64,000 bases of DNA from Isochrysis galbana (lineage: Eukaryota > Haptophyta > Isochrysidales > Isochrysidaceae), in assembly GCA_018136815.1 (NCBI GenBank), contig CM030933.1:5924637-5988636 (forward strand). The letters are read 5' to 3'. The notes beneath the pieces were generated by a model. It was not told where the DNA came from. It saw only the letters and a program-made list of their open reading frames with translations, and did no database searches. Position 1 is the first letter of the stretch. Every line of letters begins with the position of its first letter. Below are positions 51,719 through 61,731 of this stretch, piece after piece. Made by a program: the position numbers and the translations under genes.

Positions 51719-52810
51719 CTGCCGTCCGTGCTGATGCAGAAGGGATCCGGGCCTCGTTGATGTCCATACTTGTAAGGAGCACATACCGCATCGCTCGTCG
51801 GCAAACACACTCCCTGCGTTGAAAAAAACGAAGAAATTGTGGGAAGAGCCGCAAGGCTACGGAGAGCCGCATGTTGTATACCCATGAGTGTATGCTGCCC
51901 GCAGCTCTCGCTAACATTCACCACATCGGTGAATGACGTGAAGCTTGGAACTCGTCACCACGTTGGTCGCAGCCTGCTGCATTGCGCCCATTTTTGCCAT
52001 CATTGGTCCATCGAGCGTTTTTCCAGTCATTTGATTTATGGCGGGCCCCTCGTCCGGGGAGTGGAGTGGAGCCCTCGGATGACGTCGAATCCGACGTTGA
52101 GAACGCCTTAGAGTCTTGGTCATTGTCGGCCTTTGTCGTTTACTTTTGTTGTTGGTCGGATCGTGGGGTTGGTGCGTGTGCAATAATAATACTGTCTGTG
52201 GAACTTAGTTTACAGAAGGGGGGAAGGGAACGAGGGGTGAAAGGTGTACGAAGGGAACGTGAAGGGCGTTGCGTGATAGTGAGGTAACCGTTGCCGAGTG
52301 GATATGGATATAGAAAAAATATTCTTGAAGGATGCCTAATACGTTGCTATCCGCTATCCCTTCCGCTGGGGTCCACACCTTACATCGCCTTTACCCCACC
52401 CTCACTCCCCTTTCCGCCCCCCCCCCTCGTTCCATTTTGTTCGGTTTCGGGGGATCGACCCATGTGCGCTACCTTGGGTCTGGCGTCGGGGGAGGGGGGA
52501 GACGGGCCTTTTGGCTCGCAGTGATGGGGAGGCGGCGCATTCCGTTGCCGTTGCGCCTCTTTGTGGGGGGCCAGCCAAGAGGCTTCCCCCATGTGGATAT
52601 GTGGATATGTGGACATGGATATAGATGTAGTAGGTAGGTGTTAGCCCAAAATCTTCAGATTTCTTCCCGCCTAGTACCCACTAACTACCACGTGCTTACC
52701 ACCCTACATGGGAGATACAGGATACTGTACCTAGGGAAGGGTAAGGGGCAAGAGGCAAGATACAGCTGTATCTACTGTCTACTGTATTCGTATGTACTTG
52801 GAGGAGCCGG
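51719..52810. other. intergenic region, no recognised gene
   Basis: Mostly unique. 52380-52480 weakly resembles 4500-4620. Two or three ATGTGGATATG-type repeats lie near 52590-52620. Confidence 0.4.
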
Positions 52811-52975
52811 TACGAAGCCAAGAAGGCGGTCGCCTCGTATCTACTCTCGCTGACGAAAAACGAGGAAGAACCTTCGCCGACCACCACCGACGACAACGAA
52901 CTAATACCAAGCCGCAAACTCATAGTCATAGAACTAGCTGAACGATTAAACATGGAGCATATATTCAGTGAATAA
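52811..52975 (+). pseudogene. remnant ORF, possibly the C-terminus of a LINE-type protein
   Basis: A 54-codon frame (YEAKKAVASYLLSLTKNEEE ... KLIVIELAERLNMEHIFSE, stop) ends in a helix similar in position and pattern to the ...LAERLA ends of the LINE copies. A short-element copy begins 17 bp after the stop. Weak evidence. Confidence 0.3.
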
Positions 52976-52992
52976 TTCAGACAAACAAACAC

Positions 52993-53188
52993 AACTAAGT
53001 TTATACTTGGTTCGCCCATGGGGGGGCACGAGCCCCCCCCCTCTCTCCACTCCTCCTCTGCCATGGGGGAGGAACCACCCACTCTCCTGGCACGCCTGAT
53101 GGCCTGCCAGGAGCACACTGCGCTGCTGACCCATCCCTCTCCCCACAGGCACGCCTGATTGCCGCCCGCCCTGGCCTGTCGTGGCCGT
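52993..53188 (-). mobile_element. short-element fragment (end A retained)
   Basis: Starts AACTAAGTTTATACTTGGTT and follows the shared blocks to GCCCTGGCCTGTCGTGGCC, then ends. Confidence 0.8.
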
Positions 53189-54439
53189 TGTTGATTTGTG
53201 TGATTTTGAACCTGTATCGCTTGTTGGTGACCTGCAGCCCCCTGAGTAACCCCAAGCCCCGAGTCTTCCGAGTAACCCTTTTGAGTCTACGAGTCCCTAC
53301 GAGTCCAAAAAAAACAAGCGGCATCTGCTCGCCGCGCCCTTTCTCACGCTCTCCGTGCCCCTACCGTTCCGCGTTGCTGTGCGCCTTTCCCGTCCATTCC
53401 ACATGCCCGTCATTAGCCTTCCCCGTTCTCCCGATGAGCCCGTTCCGGGCTCCCCGGATGAACCGTGCGCCGCGCTAGCCGCCGGTGCGCCCTCGCGACT
53501 CGTTCCCAAAGAGGAAACGGAAACGAGCTTCGCTCCGACAGGCCGACAGGGCTGAGTGAGCCCCAGAGCCCCAGCCTCCACTGCCTCCTGAGCTGCCCTT
53601 GCCGGCCCTATGACCCTATCGCCTATGGGAGCCCTCAGAGGACCTCTGAGAGCAGGCCAAGGTGCGCGCATGGCGACGCGCCGCAGGGACAACGATCGGT
53701 GAGAGTGGAGAGAGGGAGAGGGGGGGGGTTGCACACACCCCGACACCCCGATGGCCCGATGGAGTATGGAGTGGCGGTGTGAGAAATGGAAATAGGCCCC
53801 GTTTGCCCGTTTGCGTTAGCAATCGGGCGAGGCGGGGCGGCTGGCGACAGGAGCAAGGCGAGAAGAGAGAGGCTCAAGACGTCTACGAGGACCCTTGTGG
53901 CAGGTACCTCGTATCTCGAGTCTCGAGGCGCAGTCTCTTATTTTTCGAGGATCGCTCTCTCTCGCTCGCGGCAAGAGCTGTAAGGGCTGTTTTGCTTCAC
54001 GGACGAGAGGACGAGAGGACCCCCCTCCCCCGCCCGGTGCTTTTCCCTGGTGAGTCGCCCGACGTAGGTCGGTTCGCCTCATTGGATTTTCACCCATTGT
54101 AATTTGTAGGGAGTTATAATGGATAATGGGAGCCGGGGGTTTGCGAGAGCGAGAGGGGAGATTTTATCAGATTTAAAGGTAATGGGGTGCATATGTGCAT
54201 GTATCTGTGGCATCAGCATACGTCAAGGCGTACGGGCAGGTGCGCTGAGGGGTGTCGTGGTAGTACCGGGCTAGTGGGAGTAGTGGTACTAACGCTCAGA
54301 TGTTTTATTATTATGAGGCTAGGTCTAGGTGTGCTAGCCAACCAAATGCTCTACTAATCTATTTACTAGTATGTCAAAGGATTCTCCATACACCCCAAGT
54401 CCTTTGATACGAGGGAAAAGCAAAGAGTGTGCCCTTCCA
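53189..54439. other. intergenic region before the PAN-domain gene
   Basis: Several short Arg/Pro-rich frames on both strands, no family features. A CGAGTCTTCCGAGTAACC-type stretch and an A-run are near 53260-53315. Nothing assigned. Confidence 0.4.
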
Positions 54440-54560
54440 AGTCCCTCCCTCTCCCTTCCGTCTCTTCCTCTCTCCCTTTCTCTCCCTCTCCCCCTCTCCC
54501 GCTCCCCCCCCCCCCCCTCCGCCCCCCCGTTCCCCCCCCCCCCCCCCCTCGTGAGCCTGT
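54440..54560 (+). promoter_or_regulatory. CT/C-rich tract upstream of the PAN-domain gene
   Basis: CCCTCCCTCTCCC, (CT)n and two long C-runs (54507-54518, 54532-54548) end just upstream of the ATG at 54582. Fourth example of this arrangement in the window. Confidence 0.4.
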
Positions 54561-54581
54561 TCGTGTAGTAGGGAGCTGGCG

Positions 54582-55688
54582 ATGGGCGGCCGCGCAATGG
54601 CGGTTCTCGTCTCTCTCTGCGGCTTGCTGCTGGTGGTGGTGCGGCTGGGCACGGGCGGCTGCCCGGCGGAATGCATGCGGTGTGATGGTGCGCTGCCCCC
54701 AGCCGCGTGCACTCGATGCGCGCCCGCCCAGCGCTGCACCAAAGCAAGAGACAGAGAAGGGGAGAGGGAGGAAGAGCAAGAGGCACAGACAGAGAAGTCT
54801 GCGTGGGCTTCAAAGGCTAGCCTGGGAGATGCGGGGACGCTTGGGACGGGAGGGGGGGGTGATGGCACGAGCCTTGCCGCCTTGCACCGCCGCGCCGAGG
54901 CGCTCGCCGCCGCTCTGCGCTCGTCGAAAGGCGCTCTCGCCGCCAGCCGTAGAAGCATTGACGTGGCGCTAGAGAGGCAGACTCTTCAGGCGGGCGCAGT
55001 CGGGGCCCAGCGACAGAGCCATGGACGACAGGCAGTTGGGGGCGAGGGCCTTGCTACTGCGTTGGAGCCTCAGGCTCACGAGAAACAAGCGGGCGCGGGC
55101 GGCGGCCAGCAACAGGCTCTCGAGCGGCAGGCGGGTACGGGCAGGGGGCCTGGGCACACAGCCGTCGTCAACCCGGCGACCCGCGCCCACCCCTCGTGCA
55201 ACCCGCAGCCGCATGCAGGTTTCTCAGGCGGCTCACTCAACTGGGGGATGGCCTTCAAGGTATCCTCAGCCCAGGAGTGCTGCGAAGCATGCAAGGCGCA
55301 CGCGACAACATGCGTGCCGGGTGCCGGCGGGCGGGTTTACCTTAACCGCACGTGGGAAGGCCATACCATTGCTGAGCGTTGTGCCAAGGACATGACGTCC
55401 AACGAGCTCGGCACGCACGCAGCACAACCGTGCAATGTTTTTGTCTACTGTCCGACTCCGCACGCCGAGGGCGGGCTTTGCTGGAGCAATGACGTGTGGA
55501 ACCACACGGCTGGCGAGTGTTGGCTCAAGCACCAAGCACACCCTGACCGTCCTCACGCTGGCGCTTATGGCGCCTACCCAAATGCGTATCGCAAGAAGCA
55601 CCGTACCGCCCCACCGCTCGTCCAGTGGATGTCGGGCTCGCTGCACCCTGGGCCCATCACGGTGGATGGGCCGCACTGGCATTGGTAG
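54582..55688 (+). CDS. secreted PAN/apple-domain-like protein
   Basis: 368 residues from an ATG with purine at -3 and G at +4. A signal peptide (MGGRAMAVLVSLCGLLLVVV, cleaved near GTGG) is followed by a cysteine cluster (CPAECMRC ... CTRCAPAQRC). Next come an Ala/Arg/Gln-rich coiled region with imperfect ALERQAG-type repeats, and a C-terminal PAN/apple-like domain (residues ~205-325). The domain reads LNWGMAFKVSSAQECCEACK, then CNVFVYCP and LCWSNDVWNHTAGECWLKHQ, with cysteines spaced as in apple modules. PAN domains bind proteins or carbohydrates outside the cell. N-glycosylation sequons (NRTW, NHTA) agree with secretion. The domain call rests on cysteine and aromatic spacing. Confidence 0.7.
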   Translation: MGGRAMAVLVSLCGLLLVVVRLGTGGCPAECMRCDGALPPAACTRCAPAQRCTKARDREGEREEEQEAQTEKSAWASKASLGDAGTLGTGGGGDGTSLAALHRRAEALAAALRSSKGALAASRRSIDVALERQTLQAGAVGAQRQSHGRQAVGGEGLATALEPQAHEKQAGAGGGQQQALERQAGTGRGPGHTAVVNPATRAHPSCNPQPHAGFSGGSLNWGMAFKVSSAQECCEACKAHATTCVPGAGGRVYLNRTWEGHTIAERCAKDMTSNELGTHAAQPCNVFVYCPTPHAEGGLCWSNDVWNHTAGECWLKHQAHPDRPHAGAYGAYPNAYRKKHRTAPPLVQWMSGSLHPGPITVDGPHWHW

Positions 55689-57177
55689 TCGGCCGTTTAC
55701 GTCGCTACTGCATTGTCCCCCACGGTCCGCCCATGGCCCACTAGCCTGCTAGAATCGTAGCATGCATTGGCTAAATAATAATAATTAATGTTATATCCTA
55801 GCCAACCCCACTAGCTAATTGGACACAACTTTTCCGTCCCGGAATCCCGCCATGCCTGACGAGCCAGGTGTCCGAGTGCTACCGGGGGGAGGGGGCTTTG
55901 CCCCCTCCCCTCGATATTTGTCCTCCCCCCAGTGCACGCACCGACCCCGCGCACCCCAGCGCGTCCTCTCCTCGAGTCCACGCTGGGGGAAAACCCCTTT
56001 CTGGTAAAAGCAACGCGGGGGGGGCGGGCACTCGTGAATAGGGGCCCAGGAGCGCTAATCTCTCCTCGCCGAAGCGAGTGGCCGCGGCGAGCCGCGGCCC
56101 TTCCCTCCTGCCTCCTGGCTCTGGCGCCCCCGTCTTCTCTTACCCAAACGGGGCGAGAAGACACGTTTCTGCCGGAGGGGAGAGCTGCCGCTCCCCCCTC
56201 CCCTCCCTCTTCCCTTTTCCTCCTCTCTTCCCAACTACTTTTATAAGTAGGAGGCCAATGGGGGCCTCGCGCCCCCCTCTCTCCATCGCAGACACCCCCT
56301 GGGTGGGCCTGCACAACCAACCTCAGCCACTGCCTGCTGGCAGGGGCTGAGCTGACATCAAATCTGCCCAGACTCTCGCCGAGCGCGCGCCGCGAGCCGC
56401 NNNNNNNNNNNNNNNNNNNNNNNNNNNNNNNNNNNNNNNNNNNNNNNNNNNNNNNNNNNNNNNNNNNNNNNNNNNNNNNNNNNNNNNNNNNNNNNNNNNN
56501 GCCCGTGCATCCGCATCATGAGGCACACCAATCCGATGCTGCAGTGTTGCGCCTGGTCGAACGCTCTCGTCCCTCACACCGTAGGAGAGTGGAGAGGAGG
56601 AGCGGGGGTCGGGGTGGGGGGGGGGCGAGATCGATTACCGAATCGGCCGATGGGCTCGCTCCCCTCGCCCACTCGTTCATTAAAGTGTTGAGGGCGTTTC
56701 TTCCCATAGAGAGCGGGGAATGCCACGCCACTAGCCACTTGAGGGAGTACAATGCGAGAGAGAGAAGAAGAAGATGAGTGAGATCGGTCGAGGAGGAGAG
56801 GGGGAGACTACTACAATCAACATGCGAGCGAGTTGAGGAGATTGGCGAGCGAGTTGAGATTCCTATGTACTATGAATCCCGGGCAGGAAATCGCGGTTCG
56901 CCGCAATGGATTGTGCCCGGGCCGCCGACGTAAGCTACCGCCTTGTTGGCGTCTGCCACGTTTTCGGGAGAGGAAACTTCCGAAAGCGGTCTCCACGTTG
57001 CGCAATCGACGCGCATGACGACCGTCGATAGATGAACACGTCATGATCCATTATTACATTATTACATATTTCAAGTTACAATTTAATTCTGGGGTCCCCT
57101 AGACAGCGAACTTTAGTTTGCGCAAGTGAACGCCAACGGAGCAGCGAGCGCGCGAAGACCATCTACACCAAGGTCGA
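55689..57177. other. intergenic region with a dispersed repeat and an assembly gap
   Basis: ATCCTAGCCAACCCCACTAG near 55795 and the block 56238-56345 (TTTATAAGTAGGAGGCCAAT ... ATCGCAGACACCCC) match 10840-10912 and 965-1075. 56401-56500 are 100 N, an assembly gap of arbitrary size. No gene seen on either side. Confidence 0.6.
56401..56500. other. assembly gap (100 N)
   Basis: A run of exactly 100 undetermined bases. Sequence flanking it is GC-rich. Confidence 0.99.
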
Positions 57178-57253
57178 CACGCCCCCCCTTCCCGCGCGAT
57201 CGCAGCACTCGCGGACACGCCCCCCCTTCCCGCGCGATCGCAGCACTCGCGGA
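57178..57253. repeat. 38-bp perfect tandem duplication
   Basis: 57178-57215 and 57216-57253 are identical; each contains CCCGCGCGATCGCAGCACTC. Lies 158 bp left of the TIR element. Confidence 0.9.
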
Positions 57254-57411
57254 CAAGGTCGACACGTGTGCCATCTACACCAACTACAACGTTCCGTGCT
57301 CGCCTCGATTGGCCTCACGTACAAGACCTTAAATTCTGAAGCGAAGAAGCTTCTACGCGCTCATGCGCGCATTGTTCAGCTGACACGGCAGAGTGGGGCA
57401 GTTGCCAAAGA

Positions 57412-59465
57412 TAGGGCGGTCAAACAGGGCTTTTAACTTCTAAGGGTGAAAATTCACTAAGTCAAGATTGAGGTTTTATCGCGAGATCTTAGGATATGCT
57501 ACTGGAAATGGGTATATTAGGCAGAATCTAATGAGAAATATGCACATTTTCGACGCCATTCAACACACAGACCCCAAAACGTTTTCGCGCTCGTGCGAAA
57601 TCGACGTCGACCACAAAAGTGCACCACAGGTCGCGCTGTGCGACGCGCGCCTGCGTTCCCCGGGCACGGTTACCACCGGGCAGGCAGTACAAAACCCTGC
57701 GCGGGCGCACCGCGTCGCCTGCGCCCTCCACCTCGCCCCTGCTGGCATCTACTGCCAGCCCCTCGCGCGTATGCAGTGCGCGGCAGGCCGCGAAGCGTCA
57801 AAATGACGGTGCTGCGCATGATGGGCTGCCCCATCACGCGCGGCACCGCCTCAGCATGGTGGGAGCGGGTGCCTGATGGCCTCCTGGCCGCGCAGACCCT
57901 CGCCAGAGCGGCCACAGGCCGCGTGCGAGGCCACTGGCGAGGCCAGCGACCATCGCTGCGGCCGCCATCGCGCGCCGCCGCAGGAGAAAAAGATCAAATT
58001 GATTATAGTTTTGCCAAATTATAACCTTAGTAATTCTTATTTTAGTCTTCATTTCACCAGTCCAAGACACATATGAGCACAATACATGACCATCAGCATG
58101 CCCAAATGCCAATGTTTCGGTAGCCAACCAGTCTTACCATATGAGACTGTCGAATCATCGAGAGAAAAGCAGGGGGTTGTCTCTCGAAATCGAACGTGAG
58201 ACGCTCGAAAACACGAGCCTGTCCGTCAATTCAGCATGTCAATGCGAAAACAAAACTACTTTTTGTGCTCCATGTTGGGATGTTGTGCTATAAAAACGGT
58301 CGAACTATTGACTGGCCCGTGCTTGGCGGGCACGACCTGTGTGTCTCCGAACGTGAATGGCCTTGGAGGTCATCCGTGTGTACAAAAAATTCCAAAAGTT
58401 GGCTCGAGATGAGCGCAAAGCAGCCGGTGTCCAATCGTGATTCACGACACGATTGCCCACAGAAATCGATCGCAACCATCACGCCTGAAGCTTTCAGGCC
58501 GGTGCTTGGCTAGATTACATATTGAATCTACTAGTAGCCAAAAGAACGGGCGGTGTAGAGCTCCGAATTCGCCCTTCTGCCCAATTTTCGAGCCCTCCGT
58601 GCGGAGAAAAATTCTCCCTTTAGACGTCAAACAAAAAGCTATCAATTCCACAGTACTGTTCGGCCGCGCGCGTCGCGCCGTCGCAGATCACGCTGCAGGC
58701 TAGCTTAAATTACATTTCTAGATTGCTACCAGCCCTATGATGCACGTGAAAATCCGAGGAGCCGACGAAAACATAGAGAGAACACCTGCCGCCGATGCTC
58801 TGGTTGAGCATTGGCGGCAGGTGTTCTCCCTGCCTCACAGCGTCGAAAGACGAGTCGGGAACCTGACGTTTGGGGCGGCAGAGGCATTTTAGGTACGGGC
58901 CTGGTCGACCTGCGCCAGAGCGGGCGCGATCGGCAGCGCACCTGTCCCGCCAGCGGCCAACAAACTTTTGTCGACCAGCGAGCAGCATCGAGCGCCATGG
59001 CGTCCTGGTGCTCCAGCTCCTCGTCAATCGCGAGCCCGGGCGAATCCTGCGGGGCGAGGGTCGGGACAGTCATGGAGCATCCTATGACAGCCTAATGGGC
59101 CGTGTGCGAGCTGTGTGTGGTGCGCATGTGCATGCGCGGACGTCATCACTGGGGCACCAGGGTTTGAAATTTGCTTTATTGGCAATATGGGGCGTCGGAC
59201 CCCTAATTTAATATATGTCTATCCACCTTTTAAGTGAAAGAAACACATCTCTCAGTGGGAGCGACGTCCAGTTCGGCTCGTGTGAGCCGCCAGAGCGTGT
59301 GCAAGGGGGGGGGGTCCGACGGGACTTCGCACCGTCTTTTCGGACAAGGATTCTGAAAAGGCGGGGAGACCCTCCGAGCCGCTTTCGCCGGGGCTTTCCG
59401 CTCACGGTCAAAAATGTCGACCCCCCCCAATATTAGTACTTAAAAAGCCCTGTTTGACCGCCCTA
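57412..59465. mobile_element. 2054-bp non-autonomous DNA transposon with 23-bp perfect TIRs and a 7-bp target duplication
   Basis: 57412-57434 (starting TAGGGCGGTCAAACAGGG) is the exact reverse complement of 59443-59465. The 7 bp outside, CCAAAGA, occur at 57405-57411 and again at 59466-59472. The interior contains no convincing transposase and includes the 23-bp hairpin at 58778-58828. A TAGGG-starting TIR with a 7-8-bp duplication is compatible with hAT- or P-like cut-and-paste elements. A hAT-like gene lies 183 bp to the right, outside the element. Confidence 0.9.
58778..58828. repeat. 23-bp stem, 5-nt loop hairpin
   Basis: 58778-58800 pairs with 58806-58828 with a single mismatch, which would be a G-U wobble in plus-strand RNA. 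The loop is TGGTT. It lies inside the TIR element. Could be transcribed as a strong RNA hairpin. Confidence 0.85.
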
Positions 59466-59647
59466 CCAAAGAGCTCCGGGACAAGCAGCTCGCAGCCGGT
59501 GTGCGGCCTAGAAGCTAGAAGAGAGTGATGATCATCTGGATAAGGGAGCAGAGGGGGGGGGGGGGGGGGGGAGAGAGCGAAGAAGAATATCTTGGACGGC
59601 CGGAGATCTTCACGCAAAAGACGCTCCAGGACTTCGTGTAGAAGAAC

Positions 59648-60360
59648 ATGCCTGCGGCATCCGAAGTGAACAAGTCCCGCAAGGTCCCTTTCTCCAAGTA
59701 CAAGCGCAAGTTGGAGTCGGGTCTCGACGAGTCCCGCAACAAGAAGGGCCGCGGCATCTCGAACAAGAAGAACGGCGGGCGCTTGAACGACGTGTCATCG
59801 GGCACCATGCACTTGCGCATCACCGAGAACCCGAACAACATGCTGAAGGTCGTCGCCGGCCAGCTGTGGTGCAACGCGTGCAAGTGCAACGCCAATGGAG
59901 ACGTGACGGAGGCCGAAATCGACGGGCTGACGATCTTTCGTATGTCCAAGCACCCGAAGTTGGCGGCAGCCATAAATAAAGGTGTGTGCCCTCAGCCAGC
60001 CAGCCTACCTAGCTATCCCGGTGCCCACGCCCACGCCCACGCCCGCACTCACACGATTCCTCGTTTTCATGTTGTAGGCGATGAAAGCCGAGATCACCAA
60101 GTACAACCGCCTCGCCAAGGAGGTCAAGTTGAGGTCAAGTCCCCGGGCATGGGCAACCATGCCAACATGCCAACCCCATTGACGTCATCGCGCGCTTCTG
60201 GCGTGCCAAGGAGTCCGAGCTCCCGCAATTTGCGACCGTGCTGCGGGCGGTGCTGGCTCATTCGCCGAACTCGGTGCCCCCGGAGCGGGTCTTCTCGTCA
60301 ACGACTCGTTCGGAGACGACCAAGAGAAGGCGTACGCGGACTACATCGAGCTAAGCCTCC
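59648..60360 (+). CDS. hAT-family transposase remnant (zinc-finger start and dimerisation end)
   Basis: The ATG at 59648 opens a frame of about 115 residues with a basic start (KSRKVPFSKYKRKL) and a BED-like finger (LWCNACKCN ... FRMSKHPKLAAAIN). A plausible intron (GTGTGT donor near 59981, TTGTAG acceptor near 60077) leads to KAEITKYNRLAKEVK. After a further frame change, DVIARFWRAKESELPQFATV with LRAVLAHSPNSVPPERVFSS matches the hAT dimerisation domain, including the ERVFS signature. The catalytic RNase H-like core between the finger and the dimerisation domain is missing, so the copy is internally deleted. Frame changes may be undetected introns. Confidence 0.65.
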
Positions 60361-60392
60361 AGCTACCAGCTACAATTCAATGCTAGGGGCCG

Positions 60393-60631
60393 CAACACTT
60401 AGAGGCTGCGTAGTGGTGTGGGATGTGACGCCAAGCGGGACATAGGGGCTCGTGTTGTGTGGGGGAAATGTGGCGATGTGCGACGATGTGGCGATGTGGC
60501 TGAGGGGGCGTGTCGTGGGGGAAATGTGGGGGAAATGTGGGGAAAATATGGGAGAAATGTGGGGCCGGCGCAAGCGCCGGCCCAGCAAATGTGGCCATAT
60601 ATGTTGATGTGGTTTGGCCCTCTAAGTGTTG
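60393..60631. mobile_element. ~240-bp MITE-like segment with 13-bp inverted ends
   Basis: CAACACTTAGAGG at 60393-60405 is the reverse complement of CCTCTAAGTGTTG at 60619-60631. Between them are imperfect repeats of GTGGGGGAAATGTGG (60463-60595). It may be the true right end of the hAT-like unit or a separate small element. Confidence 0.55.
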
Positions 60632-61731
60632 AATCAATGAATCAATATGTAATATGTTCCACATTTCTGTAGTACACGCTTACTCCAGCGCCTCAGGAGC
60701 TAGCTCAGGAGGGAGGTGGAAATGCTGCGGGAAAACTACTAGAGGGAAGGGAGACCAAATGAAAGCAAGGCGCCTCGCACCTACTACTAAGCAAGGCACG
60801 GGAGGGGAAGACACCGGAGGGAAGGGAGACCAAATGAAGGCAAGTCGCCTGGGGTGGGCGGGAGGGGAGGAGAGGAGCGGTGCGCGCGCTCCATGACCCT
60901 ATCAGTGTATTGATAGTTTGGTTTTAATTCATGATGGTTGAACGTACACTTACATAATAATCATAATCTACACACACCGAGTACAGACATTTGCGTTGTG
61001 AGCTCACATGTCATACACGATACACGATTGGGCATAGTAGTGACCGCTCTTCCTGGTGAGCTCGTGAGGTACGCTGCTGCCGTACTAGACACTACTCTAC
61101 GACGAGGTGAAACGGCATGAGCGTGAAGAGACAATTACAAGATAAAGCTGTAGCTCTTAGCATGAGCAAGCACCCGCCGCAGCCACGGCTGTTGCAAAGC
61201 ACGTACAGAATTGGGTAGGCACGCCTGCGCGCCAAAATCTTTGATCAAGCAAGGAGTTGTCAACAAAGCGAGAATACAGCCGGGCAGATAGCGGACACGT
61301 TGCGATGAGCTCCACAACGATCTCCAAGTGCAGCAGTGATGGGCTTATCCGACGGAGCCGGGCGGTACGAAACATGAGAACCGGATGTCAACGGTCCCTG
61401 GCGGCGCGTGCACACACACGAGCGAACGCCTCCCATTGCGGCGCGCGCACTAGCAGACACGTGGGTGCTCGCGAAATCCACAAATAACGCGAACCAAAAA
61501 GGAAAGTACGCCTCTATGTACGTCCATTTCCTTTATCTCGGGCGCAGCACGGCGCCTAAGCAATGCTCGGCTGGAGCGGCGAGGTGACCGTCGTGAGAGC
61601 CCAGAAGGCGGCATCCCGACGTGACTAGCCGCCGGTACATGTGTAGAGAAAGGACGGATAGAAAGATAGTACAACCACCATCAGCATCGCCGTCAGCGAT
61701 GGCCGAACCGGCCAGTGACGCCCCTCCATGC
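60632..61731. other. intergenic region downstream of the kinase gene
   Basis: A duplicated GAAGGGAGACCAAATGAA(A/G)GCAAG-type unit lies near 60745-60772 and 60812-60846. The rest is unique. No exon recognised. Confidence 0.4.

Noticed and set aside
59515..59973. 152-codon minus-strand frame
   Set aside because: Antisense to the hAT-like first exon, crossing a poly-G run.
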